This document shows positions 46,226-59,425 of a DNA stretch of 64,000 nucleotides, piece after piece. This DNA comes from Artocarpus heterophyllus. Its lineage: Eukaryota; Streptophyta; Magnoliopsida; Rosales; Moraceae. Made by a program: the position numbers and the translations under genes. The notes below the pieces were generated by a model that had not been told where the DNA came from, ran no database searches, and saw only the letters and a list, made by a program, of their open reading frames with translations. Within the stretch, counting starts at the first letter, position 1, and each line of letters opens with the position of its first letter. The stretch lies in contig CM046348.1 in assembly GCA_025403435.1 (NCBI GenBank), forward strand, positions 23,991,899 through 24,055,898. Direction: 5' to 3'.

Positions 46226-48204
46226 TGTTGGGTTTGGTGCCCTAAAAGCTGTGACATTGTACATATTATTAATAAATAAATAAAGTGACATTTATTATTA
46301 TTTTGGTTGATTATATGTATTATGAATACATTTATAAACATCAAGAAAATTCTGTGATTATTTATGTAACTATAAATTTAGCATATAAGTGTTATTTGCT
46401 TAGGGATAAAATTTATAGATAGTAATCTAAATAGTCCGTAATAATTAATTAAAGTTTGGGATCTTTAATTAAAAATTACAAGTACAGTCCAATCTCATCT
46501 AAAATGAAATAGTCATTATCCGGACTATTAATGTAGAGACAATGGATTGGAGGTACTTTATATAATGAGATTATATAGGACTGGGCCAGATAAATTATGA
46601 ATCTCTAATAATCATCCGTTACAAATAGAGTATTCAAATTTATCACTATGATGATCATATATTTGACAGTCTTAATCTTGAGTATTTATTAGACTCCTAT
46701 TTATGACATTATGTTTTTTGACTTGCATGGTAAGATTTGTCTAAGCACAGATTATAACTTAGCATCTTGGAAACATAAAATAATAAATGGCTGAGAATAA
46801 TATTATACAGATATGGAATCCATTCCTTCCCTATGGAAGTTAGAAACATAGTTCTCTTGAGTGATAATTCAAGGTTTGAACAGTAGAGCACTCGTTCATA
46901 ATAAGATTATGAATTAATTATTCATTAGAGAATTATTGAAACTCAAGGATAAAGATGTAATAAGAGAGGTGAACAGAAATTGAACCTAGCTCTTATTATG
47001 AACTATTTATGGAGGACTGACTTATATGTAACGATTATATCAATGGATTACTCGCTAATTTTATTTGAGTAATTTCACTATAATCTCAAGAGTTCAGTTT
47101 CAGGTTTTTAGTAGAGTAACACTGAAATTAATAAATTTGACACATTAATCAGAGAGTTTAATTAATTGTCAAATTTATTGGAGCTTGAGTTATAGGTCCA
47201 TAGGTCCTCAATACCACCTCTGTAATACTATATTAGATTTTTGCATAGAATGAATTATACATGTTTAATTTAGAATTATTGAATTCTGAATTAATTATTT
47301 CGCACTTGAATTATTAATGTGACATAGAAAAATGTTCTCTGTGACACATAATGTAATGTGATAAATGTTGTCACATTTAACTAAACATTAGTTAATTAAT
47401 TAATTGGTTAATTTTAAAATCTATTCTTAAATAAATGTGATTTATTTTAGAATTTAGATTTAGAAATATATATATATATATGGTTTTTAACCAAATCTTA
47501 TATATATATATATATAAGATTTTATAATATATTAATATATATATATTAATATAATATTAAAAAAAATGAAGCCAAACGTAACAGGTTGTTATGTTTTACG
47601 TTTTTTAACATATATATATATGTGTGTGTGTGTGTGATAAACGGATCACTTTGTAGTGATTCGGGAAAGAAAAAAAAAGGAAAGGAAAAGAAAGGGGAAA
47701 GTAAAAGGTCACAATTATACAGAATATATCATTTCCTCATATATCTGATATGGTGGTTATTTCAAATTAGAAATCAATTGAAAAATTTACTAATATCTCA
47801 GATATAAAAAGGGAGAGATAACAGTTATCTCAAGAGTTTTTTTCATTCATGCAACTTTTGAAGAATACTCAGAGAGAAAAACTGAGAGTTCTTCTCAAAA
47901 AAAAAAAGGTCTGCTATCTCATGTGTTGAGTACATAGCATATTCAGAAAAGTGTGAGGAAAATTCATTCTTGCAGTTTGATACCCACTCATTTTTTCATG
48001 GGTGTGGAGGCCTGGATTGGAAGATCGTGGTGTCAAAAAGGAAAGCTAGGATACCCTGATAGTCTTCAAAAAGGTTTGTAAAATTACATAAAGCTTTCTA
48101 TAATTAAAATTATATATCTATTCTCGATAAACAAAGTTTTCATAAATTTTTTGTTTGTCAATGATCCGTTCCTTCCGCTGCGTTTTCATATTTTAATTCC
48201 AACA
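46226..48204 (+). repeat. 5' LTR of Copia-B (1979 bp)
   Basis: TG..CA ends. It contains (TA)n and (TG)n microsatellites at about 47468-47560 and 47615-47636 and GA-rich runs near 47668-47705. The other LTR has the same tracts at different lengths, which accounts for much of the length difference. Confidence 0.93.
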
Positions 48205-48206
48205 AA

Positions 48207-48218
48207 TGGCATCAGAGC
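48207..48218 (+). other. Primer binding site of Copia-B
   Basis: TGGCATCAGAGC, two bases after the LTR, is the tRNA-iMet complement with T to C at position 4 relative to Copia-A. The mismatch is either decay or a variant primer. Confidence 0.85.
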
Positions 48219-49767
48219 AGGTTATAGCATATATAATTTTAATTAAGCATGATTTTATTTGATGATATTATGTTTTTGATGCATGTTTGTGGGCACTTTG
48301 CATCTTTGTTAATTTTTATTCATGTGATGAGTGGTTGTTTAATGAAGGGATTTCTGGTTGTTAATTATATTGTCCTTTTGGATTGATAATTTTATTTTCA
48401 GTTTGATTAGATCAATCTGTATAAACCCATAAAAGGGTATAGGCTTTTTGTAATTTATTATTATTATTTTTTCTTCTCTCCTCTCATTCACTTGCTATAC
48501 GTGGAGCGATGAAGAAAAAGATGTCAATTGGATTTTTTTGGCCTAGTTGAGAACTTTGGACCTATCAAATTTCAAAGGTAATCCAGCAGATTGTTGCACA
48601 ATAAACCACCTAATGAAGACTGCAAAATTGGAGCAGGGAATTATGTATAAATTACAAGAAGACCCCTGTAATTTTTTGTTGTTGTAATTTTAATTATCCA
48701 AAAGGACCCGGTCAAAAATTCATTGTTTATTTTCATTTTATTTTCATGTGATGATTGTGATAACATGTTCATGCATGATAACATGTCATCTAGGAAAGTG
48801 CCCACTTATAGTTATTGTAACATGACATGCATACACTTAGCATATTATTTTTTATAAAGGAGTTTATAAAATGATTTAATATGTGTTAGCATTAATTTAA
48901 TGAGATTAAATTAATTGGGTTGGTTTTATAGAATCTTCATTTATTAATCAACCAAATAATGTGAATTTAGTTTTAATAGTTAAGACTGGCTAAAATTCAC
49001 ATAAATTCTAAGTTATCTAATTTTAAATTGTTTAATATTCGGTAACTTAAACAATTCATAATAAATTTAGATTTTTAAAAAATCTGGTAATTTATTTAAG
49101 TGTAAATAGAATGAGATTCTATTAACACATAATATAATCTAGTAATTAAAAATTGTTTTTATCTACTAGAATTATGAAACATATGATGTTTTATAAGATA
49201 AAACACATCTTTTAAAATATTGAGTGGGAGAAGGTAATATGACAATATAACCTACGGTCTCTACTATTAGCACAACACCGTGAGATTTAGGTGGCGCCTC
49301 GCGACGCTTTAATTTCTCCTCCCTACGGAGGGTGTCCATTTAAATCAATATCAAGGTTGGCTTCCTTGAGATAAGATTTTATAATGTATTTCAAAATTGA
49401 CCTACCCTACGGCGGCAATTTTGAGTTAAGTTGTTAAAATCCAAAATAGTGGGTTACACTCATAAAGACATAATTAAATTGTTAATTATATCTTCACCAA
49501 AATAAACGGTTATTAATAAATATAGAAAATATGAGATATTTTAAATATATTTATTAATTGAGAATGTCTCAATTCAATTCATAAATAATTTGACCTACCC
49601 TATGACGACACTTTATTTATTAAAATTGAATAATTGTGGAATTAGTAAAATATTTTTTGTGTTTTTCATATGCATCATGCATCACGTTTACTATTCCAAA
49701 ACATATATTTATGATGTTTATGCAATCATTTTAATTTATGCTATTTTATTTATTTATTATAGCAACA
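48219..49767 (+). other. Untranslated leader of Copia-B
   Basis: 1.55 kb without a coding frame between primer site and gag start, comparable in length to the leaders of the Copia-A elements. Unlike those it lacks the GGCCTGCCGA palindromes. Confidence 0.7.
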
Positions 49768-52700
49768 ATGTCTAATCCAATCATCGATATTCTCTCAAAT
49801 AAAAAATTAACCGTAGATAATTTTATCAAGTGGAAGAGTAACATGAACATTGTACTAATTTGCGAAAGTTATAAGTTCGTCCTAACAGAGGAATGTCCTC
49901 CAGAGCCTGCTGCTAATGCTCATCGTAATGTACAGGAAGCATATGATCGTTGGATCGAGGCGAATAATAAGGCCCGCTGTTTTCTTTTGGCTGGCATGTC
50001 TGACGTGCTTAGGATGAAGCACGAAAGCATAGAGACCGCTTATGAGATAATGCAGTCTCTGTAAGACATGTTTGGTAAACTTCTGAAAAGGCACTCCACG
50101 AAGCTGTTAAGGCAGTAACAAATGCAAAAATGAAGGCAAGGATTTCGGTCAGAGAACATGTTCTCAACATGGTTAATTATCTCCATGAGGACGAGGTCAA
50201 TAGGGCTGTGATAGATGAAGCCACACAGGTGGAGATGATTTTGGAAACCCTCTCCCCTGCGTTCCTTCAGTTCAAAAGCAACTATGTCATGAACAAGCTG
50301 AAATATAACATGACTGAGTTGCTTAATGAGCTTCAAACCTTCGAGTCTATTTCGAAAGAAAAGACTAAAGAAGCTGAGGCAAATGTTGCAGAAGCTCAAC
50401 CCTCCTCTTCTGCTCAAAAGAATAAGAAGAGGAAGGGGACTGAAAGAAGTGGTAAGTCTAAGAATAGAGGGCAACCTATGAAGAACAAAAGCAACAACAA
50501 CAAAAAGAGCTCAAACCAAAAGAATCCTAAAGGAAAATGTTTCCACTGCGGCGTAGTTGGGCACTGAAAGAGAAACTGCAAGAAGTATCTTCAAGAGCTC
50601 AAAGAAAAGAAGAACAATGGTAAATTAGATTTACTCGTTATAGAAGCTTGTTTAGTTGAAGATGATACTTCACCTTGGATAATTGATTCAGGGGCAATTA
50701 ACCATGTTTGTTCTTCTTTGCAGATGCTTAGTTCTTCAAGGGAGCTTGCCGACGGGGAACAAACGATGAGAGTGGGAACGAAAGAGGTTGTTTCGGCAAG
50801 AGCAGTGGGAGTTGTTAAAGTTTATTTTAGAAATAAGTTTTTAATTTTCGACAATGTTTATTACATTCCTTGTTTTCATAGAAATTTGATTTCTGTTTCC
50901 AGGTTGTTTGAACAAATGTTTAATGTTTCTTTTAATAATCATTATGTTAATATTTCTAGAAATGGTTTGAATATTTGTTCTGCGAATCTGGAAAATGGTC
51001 TGTACACTTTAAGGCCCAATGAAAAATCACTGCTCAATACTGAAATGTTCAAAGTTGAACAACCAAAACCCAAGAAGCCAAAGATTTCTTCTGATAATGA
51101 TACATACCTATGGCACTTTAGATTAGGTCACGTTAACCTTGACAGAATTAACAGACTGGTAAAGGAAGGTCCTTTAAAAGAGCTAAAAGTTAGTTTTCTA
51201 CTAGTTTGTGAATCTTGTCTTGAAGGTAAAATGACTAAAAGGTCTTTCTCAGCAAAAGGCGAAAGGGCCAAGGAACCACTCGAGCTAATACATTCAGACG
51301 TCTGTGGTCCATTAAATGTACAAGCATGTGGTGGTTACGAATATTTCGTCGCATTTATTGATGATTATTCAATGTATGGTTACATATACCTAATGCAAAG
51401 GAAATCTGAAACTTTTGAAAAGTTCAAAGAATTCCAAGCAAAAGCTGAAAAGCAATTAGGAAAGAGGGTGAAGAGTCTTTGATCTGATCGAGGAGGAGAA
51501 TACCTTAATACTGAATTCAAGGACTATATGATAAAACATGGTATTCTATCACAACTCACCGCCTGGAACACCACAACAAAATGGTGTTGCAGAGAGAAGA
51601 AATAGAACGTTGCTTGATATGGTGAGATCCATGCTCAGCTACTCATCATTACCCACTTCATTTTGGGGATATGCACTACAAACTGTAGTATATCTTCTAA
51701 ACATAGTTCCATCTAAGTCTATTTCAAAAACACCTTTAGAGTTATAGAATGGTCACAAACCTAGTATGCGACATATCAGTATATGGGGGTGTCCAGCACA
51801 TGTGCTGAAAGGAAAGACCGGGAAGTTGGAACCACGTTCTAAAGTATGTTTATTTGTGGAATACCCAAAGGGAACGAGGGGAGGTTTGTTGTATAGTCCA
51901 CAGGAAAAGAAAGTACTTGTATCGACAAATGCCACTTTTCTCGAGAATGATTATATGACAAACTATAAACCTCGTAGCAAAGTTGTACTTGAAGAGTTAC
52001 TTTCTGATCAGATCAGACCGCAACCGACAACTGTTGTCGAAGGAAAAAATGAGGAAACCACATCTCCCTATCAGAAATTCATTCCACCTCGACGTAGTGG
52101 GAGGGTTGTGAGACCACCTGCTCGCTACAAGGAACTTGGAGAAGCAAATGTTGCTATCTCTGATAATGGTGAAGATAATCCATTGACATATCGTGATGCA
52201 ATAGAAGTTTCTGAGAAAGAAAAATGGCTGGAGGCTATGAACCTTGAAATGAAGTCCGTGTACTCCAATTCAGTATGGGATCTTGTAGACCTACCTGAAG
52301 GGATAAAACTCATAGGGTGCAAATGGATTTACAAGAAGAAAAGAGGAGTGGATGAGAAAGTTGAGACTTTCAAAGCTAGGTTTAGGGCAAAGGGTTATAC
52401 CCAAAAGGAGGGAGTTGACTATGAAGAAACTTTCTCACCTGTAGCTATGCTTAAATCCATTCGGATTCTTTTATCCATTGCTGCTTGTCTTGATTATGAG
52501 ATATGGTAAATGGATGTCAAGTCTGCCTTTTTGAATGGCTATCTTGAGGAAAGCATCTATATGGTGCAACCAGAAGGGTTTGTAGTCAAAGGTCAAGAGC
52601 AAAAGGTTTGCAAGTTGTAGAGGTCCATCTATGGACTCAAGCAAGTTTCAAGATCTTGGAACTTAAGATTTGATGAAGCGATCAAATCTTATGGTTTCGA

Positions 52701-53754
52701 TCAAAATATTGATGAACCTTGTGTTTACAAGTACATCAAAGATAAGAAGGTGGTCTTCTTGGTTCTTTATGTAGATGATATCCTACTCATTGGGAATGAT
52801 TTAGGCGTATTATCTGATGTAAAAAAATGGCTCACCAACAATTTCCAAATGAAAGATTTAGGAGAAGCAAGTTATGTTCTTGGAATCCAACTCATAAGAG
52901 ATCGCAAGAACAAACAGTTGGCATTGTCTTAAGCATCGTATATCGATAAGGTGCTTATCAGATTTTCGATGCAAAACTCCAAGAAAGGTAATTTGCCTAC
53001 ACGTCATGGAGTTTATCTTTCAAAAAAGCAGTGTCCTAAGACACATCAAGAGGAAGAAAATATGAGGCGGGTACCCTATGCATCTGCAGTAGGAAGTCTA
53101 ATGTATGCCATGTTGTGTACAAGACCTAACATTTGCTATGCGGTGGGTATAGTCAGTAGTTATCAATCCAACCCAGGATTAGATCATTGGGTAGCGGTTA
53201 AACATATTCTCAAGTATCTTAGGAGAACGAGAAACTATATGCTAGTATATTCTGGTGAGAATTTGATTCCCATTGGATACACTGATTCTGATTTTCAATC
53301 AGACAAAGACACACGTAAATCTACATCTAGATCAGTGTTTACTTTTGGTGATGGAGCCATAGTTTGGAGAAGCATCAAACAATATTGTATTGCTGATTTA
53401 ACTATGGAAGCAGAATATGTGGCTGCTTATGAAGCAGCTAAAGAAGCTGTTTGGCTCCGTAAGTTCTTAAATGATTTGGAAGTAGTTCCAGTCATGGATA
53501 AACCACTCACACTGTATTGTGACAACAGCGGTGTAGTGGCAAATTCAAGAGAACCTAGAAGCCACAAAAGAGGAAAGCATATAGAAAGAAAATATCATTT
53601 GATTAGAGAGATAGTGCATCGAGGCGATGTGGAAGTTGTGAAGATAACGTCGGAAAACAACCTTGCCGACCCTTTCACTAAGACGTTACCTGCAAAGAGC
53701 TTTGAGGGACACTTGGAAGGTTTAGGTCTTAGAGACATGTCTCACCTGCTTTAA
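49768..53754 (+). pseudogene. Copia-B gag-pol polyprotein, broken
   Basis: It starts at the ATG of AACAATGTCTAATCC. Order: gag; a zinc knuckle CFHCGVVGH (50538-50565) cut short by TGA; retropepsin IDSGAINH (near 50690; Ile replaces the usual Thr); integrase with CESCLEGKMTKR (near 51210) and FIDDYSMYGY (51355-51385); [14 protein letters not shown] (51565-51610); RT VLYVDDILLIGND (52765-52800); RNase H with TMEAEYV (53402) and YCDNSGVVANS (53516). Disabling sites: TAA at 50062-50064, a 1-bp loss near 50075, TGA at 50565-50567, TGA at 51480-51482, a frameshift near 51545, TAG at 51745-51747, TAA at 52507-52509, TAG at about 52618 and TAA at 52930-52932. Most are C-to-T or G-to-A type. Confidence 0.92.
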
Positions 53755-53768
53755 GGCAAGTGGGAGAT

Positions 53769-55734
53769 TGTTGGGTTTGGTGCCCTAAAAGCTGTGACAT
53801 TGCACATATTGTTAATAAATAAATAAAGTGACATTTATTATTATTTTGGTTGATTATATTTATTATGAATACATTTATAAACATCAAGAAAATTCCATGA
53901 TTATTTATGTGACTATAAATTTAGCATATAAGTGTTATTTGCTTAGGGATAAAATTTATAGATAATAATCTAAACAGTCCGTAATAATTAATTAAAGTTT
54001 GGGATCTTTAATTAAAAATTACAAGTATAGTCCAATCTCATCTAAAATGAAATAGTCATTATCCAGACTATTAATGTAGAGACATTGGATTGGAGATACT
54101 TTATATAATGAGATTATATAGGACTGGACCAGATAAATTTTGAATCTCTAATAATCATTCGTTACAAATAGAGTATTCAAATTTATCACTATGATGATCA
54201 TATATTTGACAGTCTTAATCCTGAGTATTTATTAGACTCCTATTTACGACATTATGTTTTTTGACTTGCATGGTAAGATTTGTCTAAGCACAGATTAAAA
54301 CTTAGCATCTTAGAAACATAAAGTAATAAATGGCTGGGAATAATATTATACAGATATGGAATCCATTCCTCCCCTATGGAAGTTAGAAAAATAGTTTTCT
54401 TGAGTGATAATTCAAGGTTTGAACAGTAGAGCACTCGTTCATAATAAGATTATGAATTAATTGTTCATTAGAGAATTATTGGAACTCAAGGATAAAGATG
54501 TAATAAGAGAGGTGAACGAAAATTGAACCTAGCTCTTATTATGAATTATTTATGGATGACTGACTTATATGTAACGATTATATTAATGAACGACTTACTG
54601 ATTTTTTTGAGTAATTTCACTATAATCTCAAGAGTTCAGTTTCAGGTTTTAAGTGGAATAACATTGAAACTAACAAATTTGGCACATTAATCAAAGAGTT
54701 TAATTAATTGTCAAATTTATTGGAGCTTGGGTTATAGGTCCATAGGTCCCCAATACCACCTCTGTAATACTATATTGGATTTTTGCATAGAATGAATTAT
54801 ACATGTTTAATTTGGAATTATTGAATTCTGAATTAATTATTTCACACTTGAATTATTAATGTGACACAGAAAAATGTTCTCTGTGACACATAATGTAATG
54901 TGATAAATGTTATCACATTTAACTGAGCATTAGTTAATTAATTAATTGGTTAATTTTAAAATCTATTCTTAAATAAATGTGATTTATTTTTGAATTTAGA
55001 TTTAGAAATATATATATATATATGGTTTTTAACCAAATCTTTTTTATATATATATATAAGATTTTATAATATATTAATATAATATTAAAAAAAAGAAGCC
55101 AAACGTAACAGGTTGTTACGTTTCACGTTTTTTAACATATGTATATATGTGTGTGTGTGTGAGATAAACGGATCACTTTGTAGTGATTCGGGAAAGAAAA
55201 AAAAAAAAGAAAGGAAAAGAAAGGAGAAAGTAAAAGGTCACAATTATACAGAATATATCATTTCCCCATATATCTGATATGGTGGTTATTTCAAATTAGA
55301 AATCAATTGAAAAATTTACTAATAGCTTAGATATAAAAAAGGAGAGATAACAGTTATCTCAAGAGTTTTTTTTCATTCACGCAACTTTTGCAGAATACTC
55401 AGAGAGAAAAACTGAGAGTTCTTCTCCGAAAAAAAAAGGGTTGCTATCTCATTTGTTGAGTACATAGCAGATTCAGAAAAGTGTGAGGAAAATTCATTCT
55501 TGCAGTTTGACGCCCACTCGTCTTTCCATTGGTGTGGAGGCTTGGATTGGAAGATCGTGGTGTCAAAGAGGAAAGCTAGGATACCCTGATAGTCTTCAAA
55601 AAGGTTTGTAAAATTACATAAAGCTTTCTATAATTAAAATTATATATCTATTCTCGATGAACAAAGTTTTCATAAAATTTTTATTTGTTAACGATCCGTT
55701 CATTCCGTTGTGTTTTCATATTTTAATTCCAACA
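53769..55734 (+). repeat. 3' LTR of Copia-B (1966 bp)
   Basis: It matches 46226-48204 throughout, with substitutions and microsatellite length changes. Its last bases TTCCAACA are directly followed by GACAG and the lectin kinase pseudogene. Confidence 0.93.
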
Positions 55735-57316
55735 GACAGCACTGCAGGCACTGCAGGTTTGGGGGTCAATTCAGTTACTCCAGCCGTTCTTCGTGTGACA
55801 GCGTTTTGGGTAGGTGAAGATGACCAGCAATTCGTGAATATAAGCCTTGCAAATGAGACTAATTATCAGGTGTGGATTGACCTTTTCGATTCGCGTATTA
55901 ATGTGACTATAGCTCCTGCAGGTTGCAGAAGGCCAAATAGGCCATTAATAAGCGAGTTTGTTAATGTTTCCGGCCTTTTTTTGGATGAAAGGGATCAAAT
56001 ATACAAATTAATGAGGATCATATGATTCTAGCCTGGAGTTTTAGCAATGCAAACTTCTCAATTGGTGATGCTTTGGTGAATGAAAATTTGCTACCAAAAT
56101 TTCTGGATCCAAAAGGTCAGTGTTTGGATCAAAATGGTTCATTGTAGGGGTTTAGTTCTCTTGGTGATTTCATACTAATTAGCGGTTGGTTTGTAGCAAA
56201 ATATATGATCATGAAAAAGAGGAAAAGGGAAGGGGAAGTGGAAGTTGAAGATTGGGAATTAGAGTATTGGCCACACCGAATTGATTATCGTGATATTTTC
56301 GTTGCAACGGATAATTTTTTGGTGGAAACTTTGATCGGGTCAGGCGGAAGTGGAATGATCTTTAAGGGAGTTTTGGCAGGACGGGTGGAAGTTGCAGTGA
56401 AGAGAGTTTCGCTCGAAAGTGAGCTTAGAATGAGAGAGTTTTTGGCTGAGATTTCAAGCCTAGGGAGATTAAAGCATAGAAAACTTGGTAGGATTAAAAG
56501 GTTGGTGCAAGAGAGAAAAGGAAAGCTTAATTTTGGTTTTTGAATATATGGAAAATGGGAGCTCGGACAAGAGAATATTTGACTGTGAAGAGAATACGTT
56601 ATTAAATTGGGAAGAAAGAGCCAAGGTCTTGAACGATATAGCTTCTGGGATTCTCTATTTGCATGAGGGTTGGGAAGCCAAGGTTTTACATAGGGACATT
56701 AAGGCAGGCAATGTGTTGCTTGACAAGGATATGAATGCTAAGTTGGGAGACTTTGGATTGGCGAGAATGCACCATCATGGACAATTGGCCAGCACCACGA
56801 GAGTTGTTGGCACCTTGGGATACATGCCACCAGAATTTGTTCAAAGCGGGCGAGTCTCCACTCAAACCGACGTGCTTGGTTTTGGAGTATTGGCTCTCGA
56901 GGTGTTCTGTGGGTGAAGACCGATTGAGCAGCGCTTGCCAAGTTTGGTCAATTGGGTAAGGAGGCTAACGGAGACAGGGGACTTACTTGGTGCTCTTGAC
57001 AAGAGGCTGAGTGGCAAGAGTAAATATAACATGACGGAACTTGAGAAGTTGCTTCTTTTGGGATTGTTGTGTGCATCATGAGCCCTGGAGAAGGCCAACA
57101 ATGAGGCAAGTTGTGACGATATTGGAGAGTGGATCTGATGCTACCGATCAGGCTGAAGAGAACGGAATGGAGGCGGTGCTTATTGGTGGAAGCATGGAGG
57201 CAATTAACAAGTCTTGTTGGTGCTTTGGTGGAAGAGAAGCACACCCTACATTTGAAGAAATTAGGCATTCACTTATCTCTTTAGTGTCTCTGGACGAGTC
57301 AGATTTTATTCGCTAG
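55735..57316 (+). pseudogene. Lectin receptor kinase, 5'-truncated and broken second copy
   Basis: Same order and clear similarity to the intact gene at 41818-44025, in the same direction. 55760-56010: the second half of the lectin domain (GLGVNS ... QVWIDLFDSRINVTIAPAG). 56030-56100: the AWSFSN segment. 56205-56916: kinase with LIGSGGSGMIFKG, VAVKRVS, HRDIKAGN, DFG and GTLGYMPPE. It ends in the DESDFIR tail. Defects: the signal peptide, first lectin half and metal-site segment are absent; a small deletion with frameshift near 56000-56025; a stop near 56146 and loss of a proper membrane helix; an extra A causing a frameshift near 56482; TGA near 56915; a frameshift/stop near 57080. It is not expected to make a receptor. 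It looks like a tandem duplicate that decayed. Copia-B abuts its left end, but the missing 5' half is not found beyond Copia-B. Confidence 0.9.
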
Positions 57317-58696
57317 GGCCGGTGACAACTTCTAGATTGTAGTTTTCCTTGATTGTTTTACATTTAGTTTGCCCCATGCGATGACATTATCATTGTTCCT
57401 TTATTTCCTTTTTTCCTCCCAATTCAAGCCTAGATTTCTCCTTTCCTTTTGCACCTTTTCTGTTTTTGTAACTTTGGCTCATCTTATCTCATAGTGAATG
57501 TTGCGTTTGTGTTTTTCTTCCATAGATTCATTTTTTGCATACAACCCAAACGTAAACAAGAAAGAGGCCTTTTAGGAATTTCTAATATAAGCATTTTAGC
57601 CTAAAAACGTTCCATCTATGTCGTCCTATGCGGCCTCAAAAATTTTTTCCCAAAAGAGTCCTCCATTTGAGGAATATTATCATCTCATGTTACTCTTGGC
57701 GACACGCAATTACGCGCAAAATGGTAATATAGAAACCACTTGATCGCTAGTAAGTGAAAAAAATACTTTCCACTATTTTCATCAGTCTTCCTCTTTGTTT
57801 ACCAAGGGAGGTCTTCGTCCATATATAAACACGGTACAAGGTCGATTCTTCGAGTAAATGTTGTTAACTTCGTAGGTTTTTCAAATTTGACTTCCTATAC
57901 TTCTTGGAACTCAAATGACATAAATATTTAACAGTTATAATCACGTCTGCTTGTTAGGTGACCCACACGCAATTAAAATCGACGATCATTGCCATTCACC
58001 AACCAATAACATTACCTACATGTGATTAGAAACGCATGAAGATATTAAAGTTACAAAGGGAGGAGTTTTGTGACATTTTGAATTGTAAGAGGTAAAATAA
58101 GACAATCAGCGCTATTGTTTGAGGTCAAATTTGGAACTAATATTAACTTGTATTTACTTGTGCTGCACGTAAGCTTCATGTTGCGGTAATTTCATAACAT
58201 TAGCACATTATTGTGCTCACAACTAGAAGGCTTCAAATAACAATCATAAATAGAAAAATAAATGTAAACTTACATCACATGGGAAAATTGTGCTATTGTA
58301 GAGCTGACATTTAGAAAAATTTTAGTTAATTATAACAATAACAAAATTACATAATAATTATTATATGATTGTCACATTTTATACAATATGATAACAAAAT
58401 AAATTATAATGATATTAATTTTTTTATTCTTAAAATATTTTGAATATTTTGCTATATTTTAACTTTACTACCAAGATTTGGTACGTATATGCTAGAAAAT
58501 TGTACATATAAATTGTTTAAAATGTTCTTGTAACGCTTTGGTATTTGGTGAGCGATCAATGAACTGAGAAGTTCAACCTCCAACAACAACGACCGGTGAA
58601 CTTCATTTATTCCTTCGTCGATTATTGGTTTCAACTTTCAACAACCACACACACAAGAAAAGGAAATAGACAGGTTTTCTTTCTTTTGTTTAATTT
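57317..58696. other. Spacer right of the lectin kinase pseudogene
   Basis: No gene was recognised. At 58555-58660 there is a segment similar to the DNA just downstream of tRNA-Phe (45297-45400), but no tRNA remnant could be seen beside it. Confidence 0.5.
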
Positions 58697-59425
58697 TGTT
58701 GGAAAAAAAATTTGTAATTTGTTTCCCTGATATGGTTTCACAGAAATTAAGAAAGGAAAATCGGCAGAGGAATGTTCTCTGATTGATTCAATTCAGAAAC
58801 ATAATTGATGCAAAGAGTATATAGTGGCTAGAGACAAAAAGCAATAACTACTAGCTCACTCTTTTGATGGGAAGAAAAAATCAAAAGACCATTAACAACA
58901 CTACTAACTTCATCATTACAGAAATACCCCAAGTAAAGTAAAAAATAACAAGAGAAAAATACTAAGCCTTTCTAATACTCCCCTCAAGATGGAGAATGTA
59001 CATTGTAAATTCCCATCTTGCTGAGTAGAAAAGTAAAAGGAGCTGGTGAAAGTGGTTTAGTGAGCAAGTCAGCAAGTTGATGCTGAGAAGAAACATTAAG
59101 TGTCTTCAAGCTTCCGTTTTGAATTTTCTCCCGAATCAAGTGACAATCGATCTCTATATATTTAGTTCACTCATGAAAGACAGGATTTGCCGCGATCTTT
59201 ATATGTTTAGTTCACTCATGAAAGATAGGATTTGCCGCAATATGAAGAGCTGCCTGGTTGTCACAGAACAGCAAGGCTGGTTTTGGATGAGCTATATGGA
59301 GATCTTTCAACAAAGGATAGTAGCCACATCAACTCACAAGTGGCATTGGCCATAATCAATATTCAGCCTCCGCAGAGGATTGGGAGATTGTGCGTTGCTT
59401 CTTTGATTTCCAGGAGATTTTTACG
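58697..59425 (-). mobile_element. Copia-C remnant: RNase H end plus short LTR
   Basis: On the minus strand the segment 59425-58990 encodes the end of a copia RNase H, with S.EAEY near 59380, then a KM.IYNVHS-like end at about 58990-59010 followed by TTGAGGGGAGT (the typical polypurine tract). From there to TGTTGG at 58697 (CCAACA on the minus strand) lies an LTR of about 280 bp, much shorter than those of Copia-A and -B, so it is another copia lineage. The left part of the element is gone. Inside the coding part, 59148-59190 and 59191-59235 are a 45-bp tandem duplication that breaks the frame. No target duplication can be read. Confidence 0.75.

Larger units (their letters stand above)
46226..55734 (+). 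mobile_element. Copia-B: full-length Ty1/copia element
   Basis: 9509 bp from TGTTGGGTTTGG to TTCCAACA, flanked by a perfect GACAG duplication (46221-46225 and 55735-55739). LTRs are 1979 and 1966 bp, the primer site is TGGCATCAGAGC, and the polypurine tract is GCAAGTGGGAGAT. Gag-pol is related to that of the Copia-A elements but the LTRs are different, so it is a sister family. The LTRs differ at scattered sites (a few per cent by eye), so it is probably older than Copia-A2. The coding region is broken. It lies exactly at the left edge of the lectin kinase pseudogene. Confidence 0.95.

Noticed and set aside
47465..47640. (TA)n and (TG)n tracts that at first looked like a separate satellite or a CRISPR-like array.
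   Set aside because: They are simple microsatellites inside the LTR of Copia-B and occur again in the 3' LTR. There are no spacers or regular repeats.
55657..55734. An ATG in the 3' LTR of Copia-B that opens a frame running into the lectin kinase pseudogene.
   Set aside because: It would give an LTR-lectin fusion without a signal peptide, and the frame ends at 56025. More likely a coincidence of the insertion point than a new gene start.
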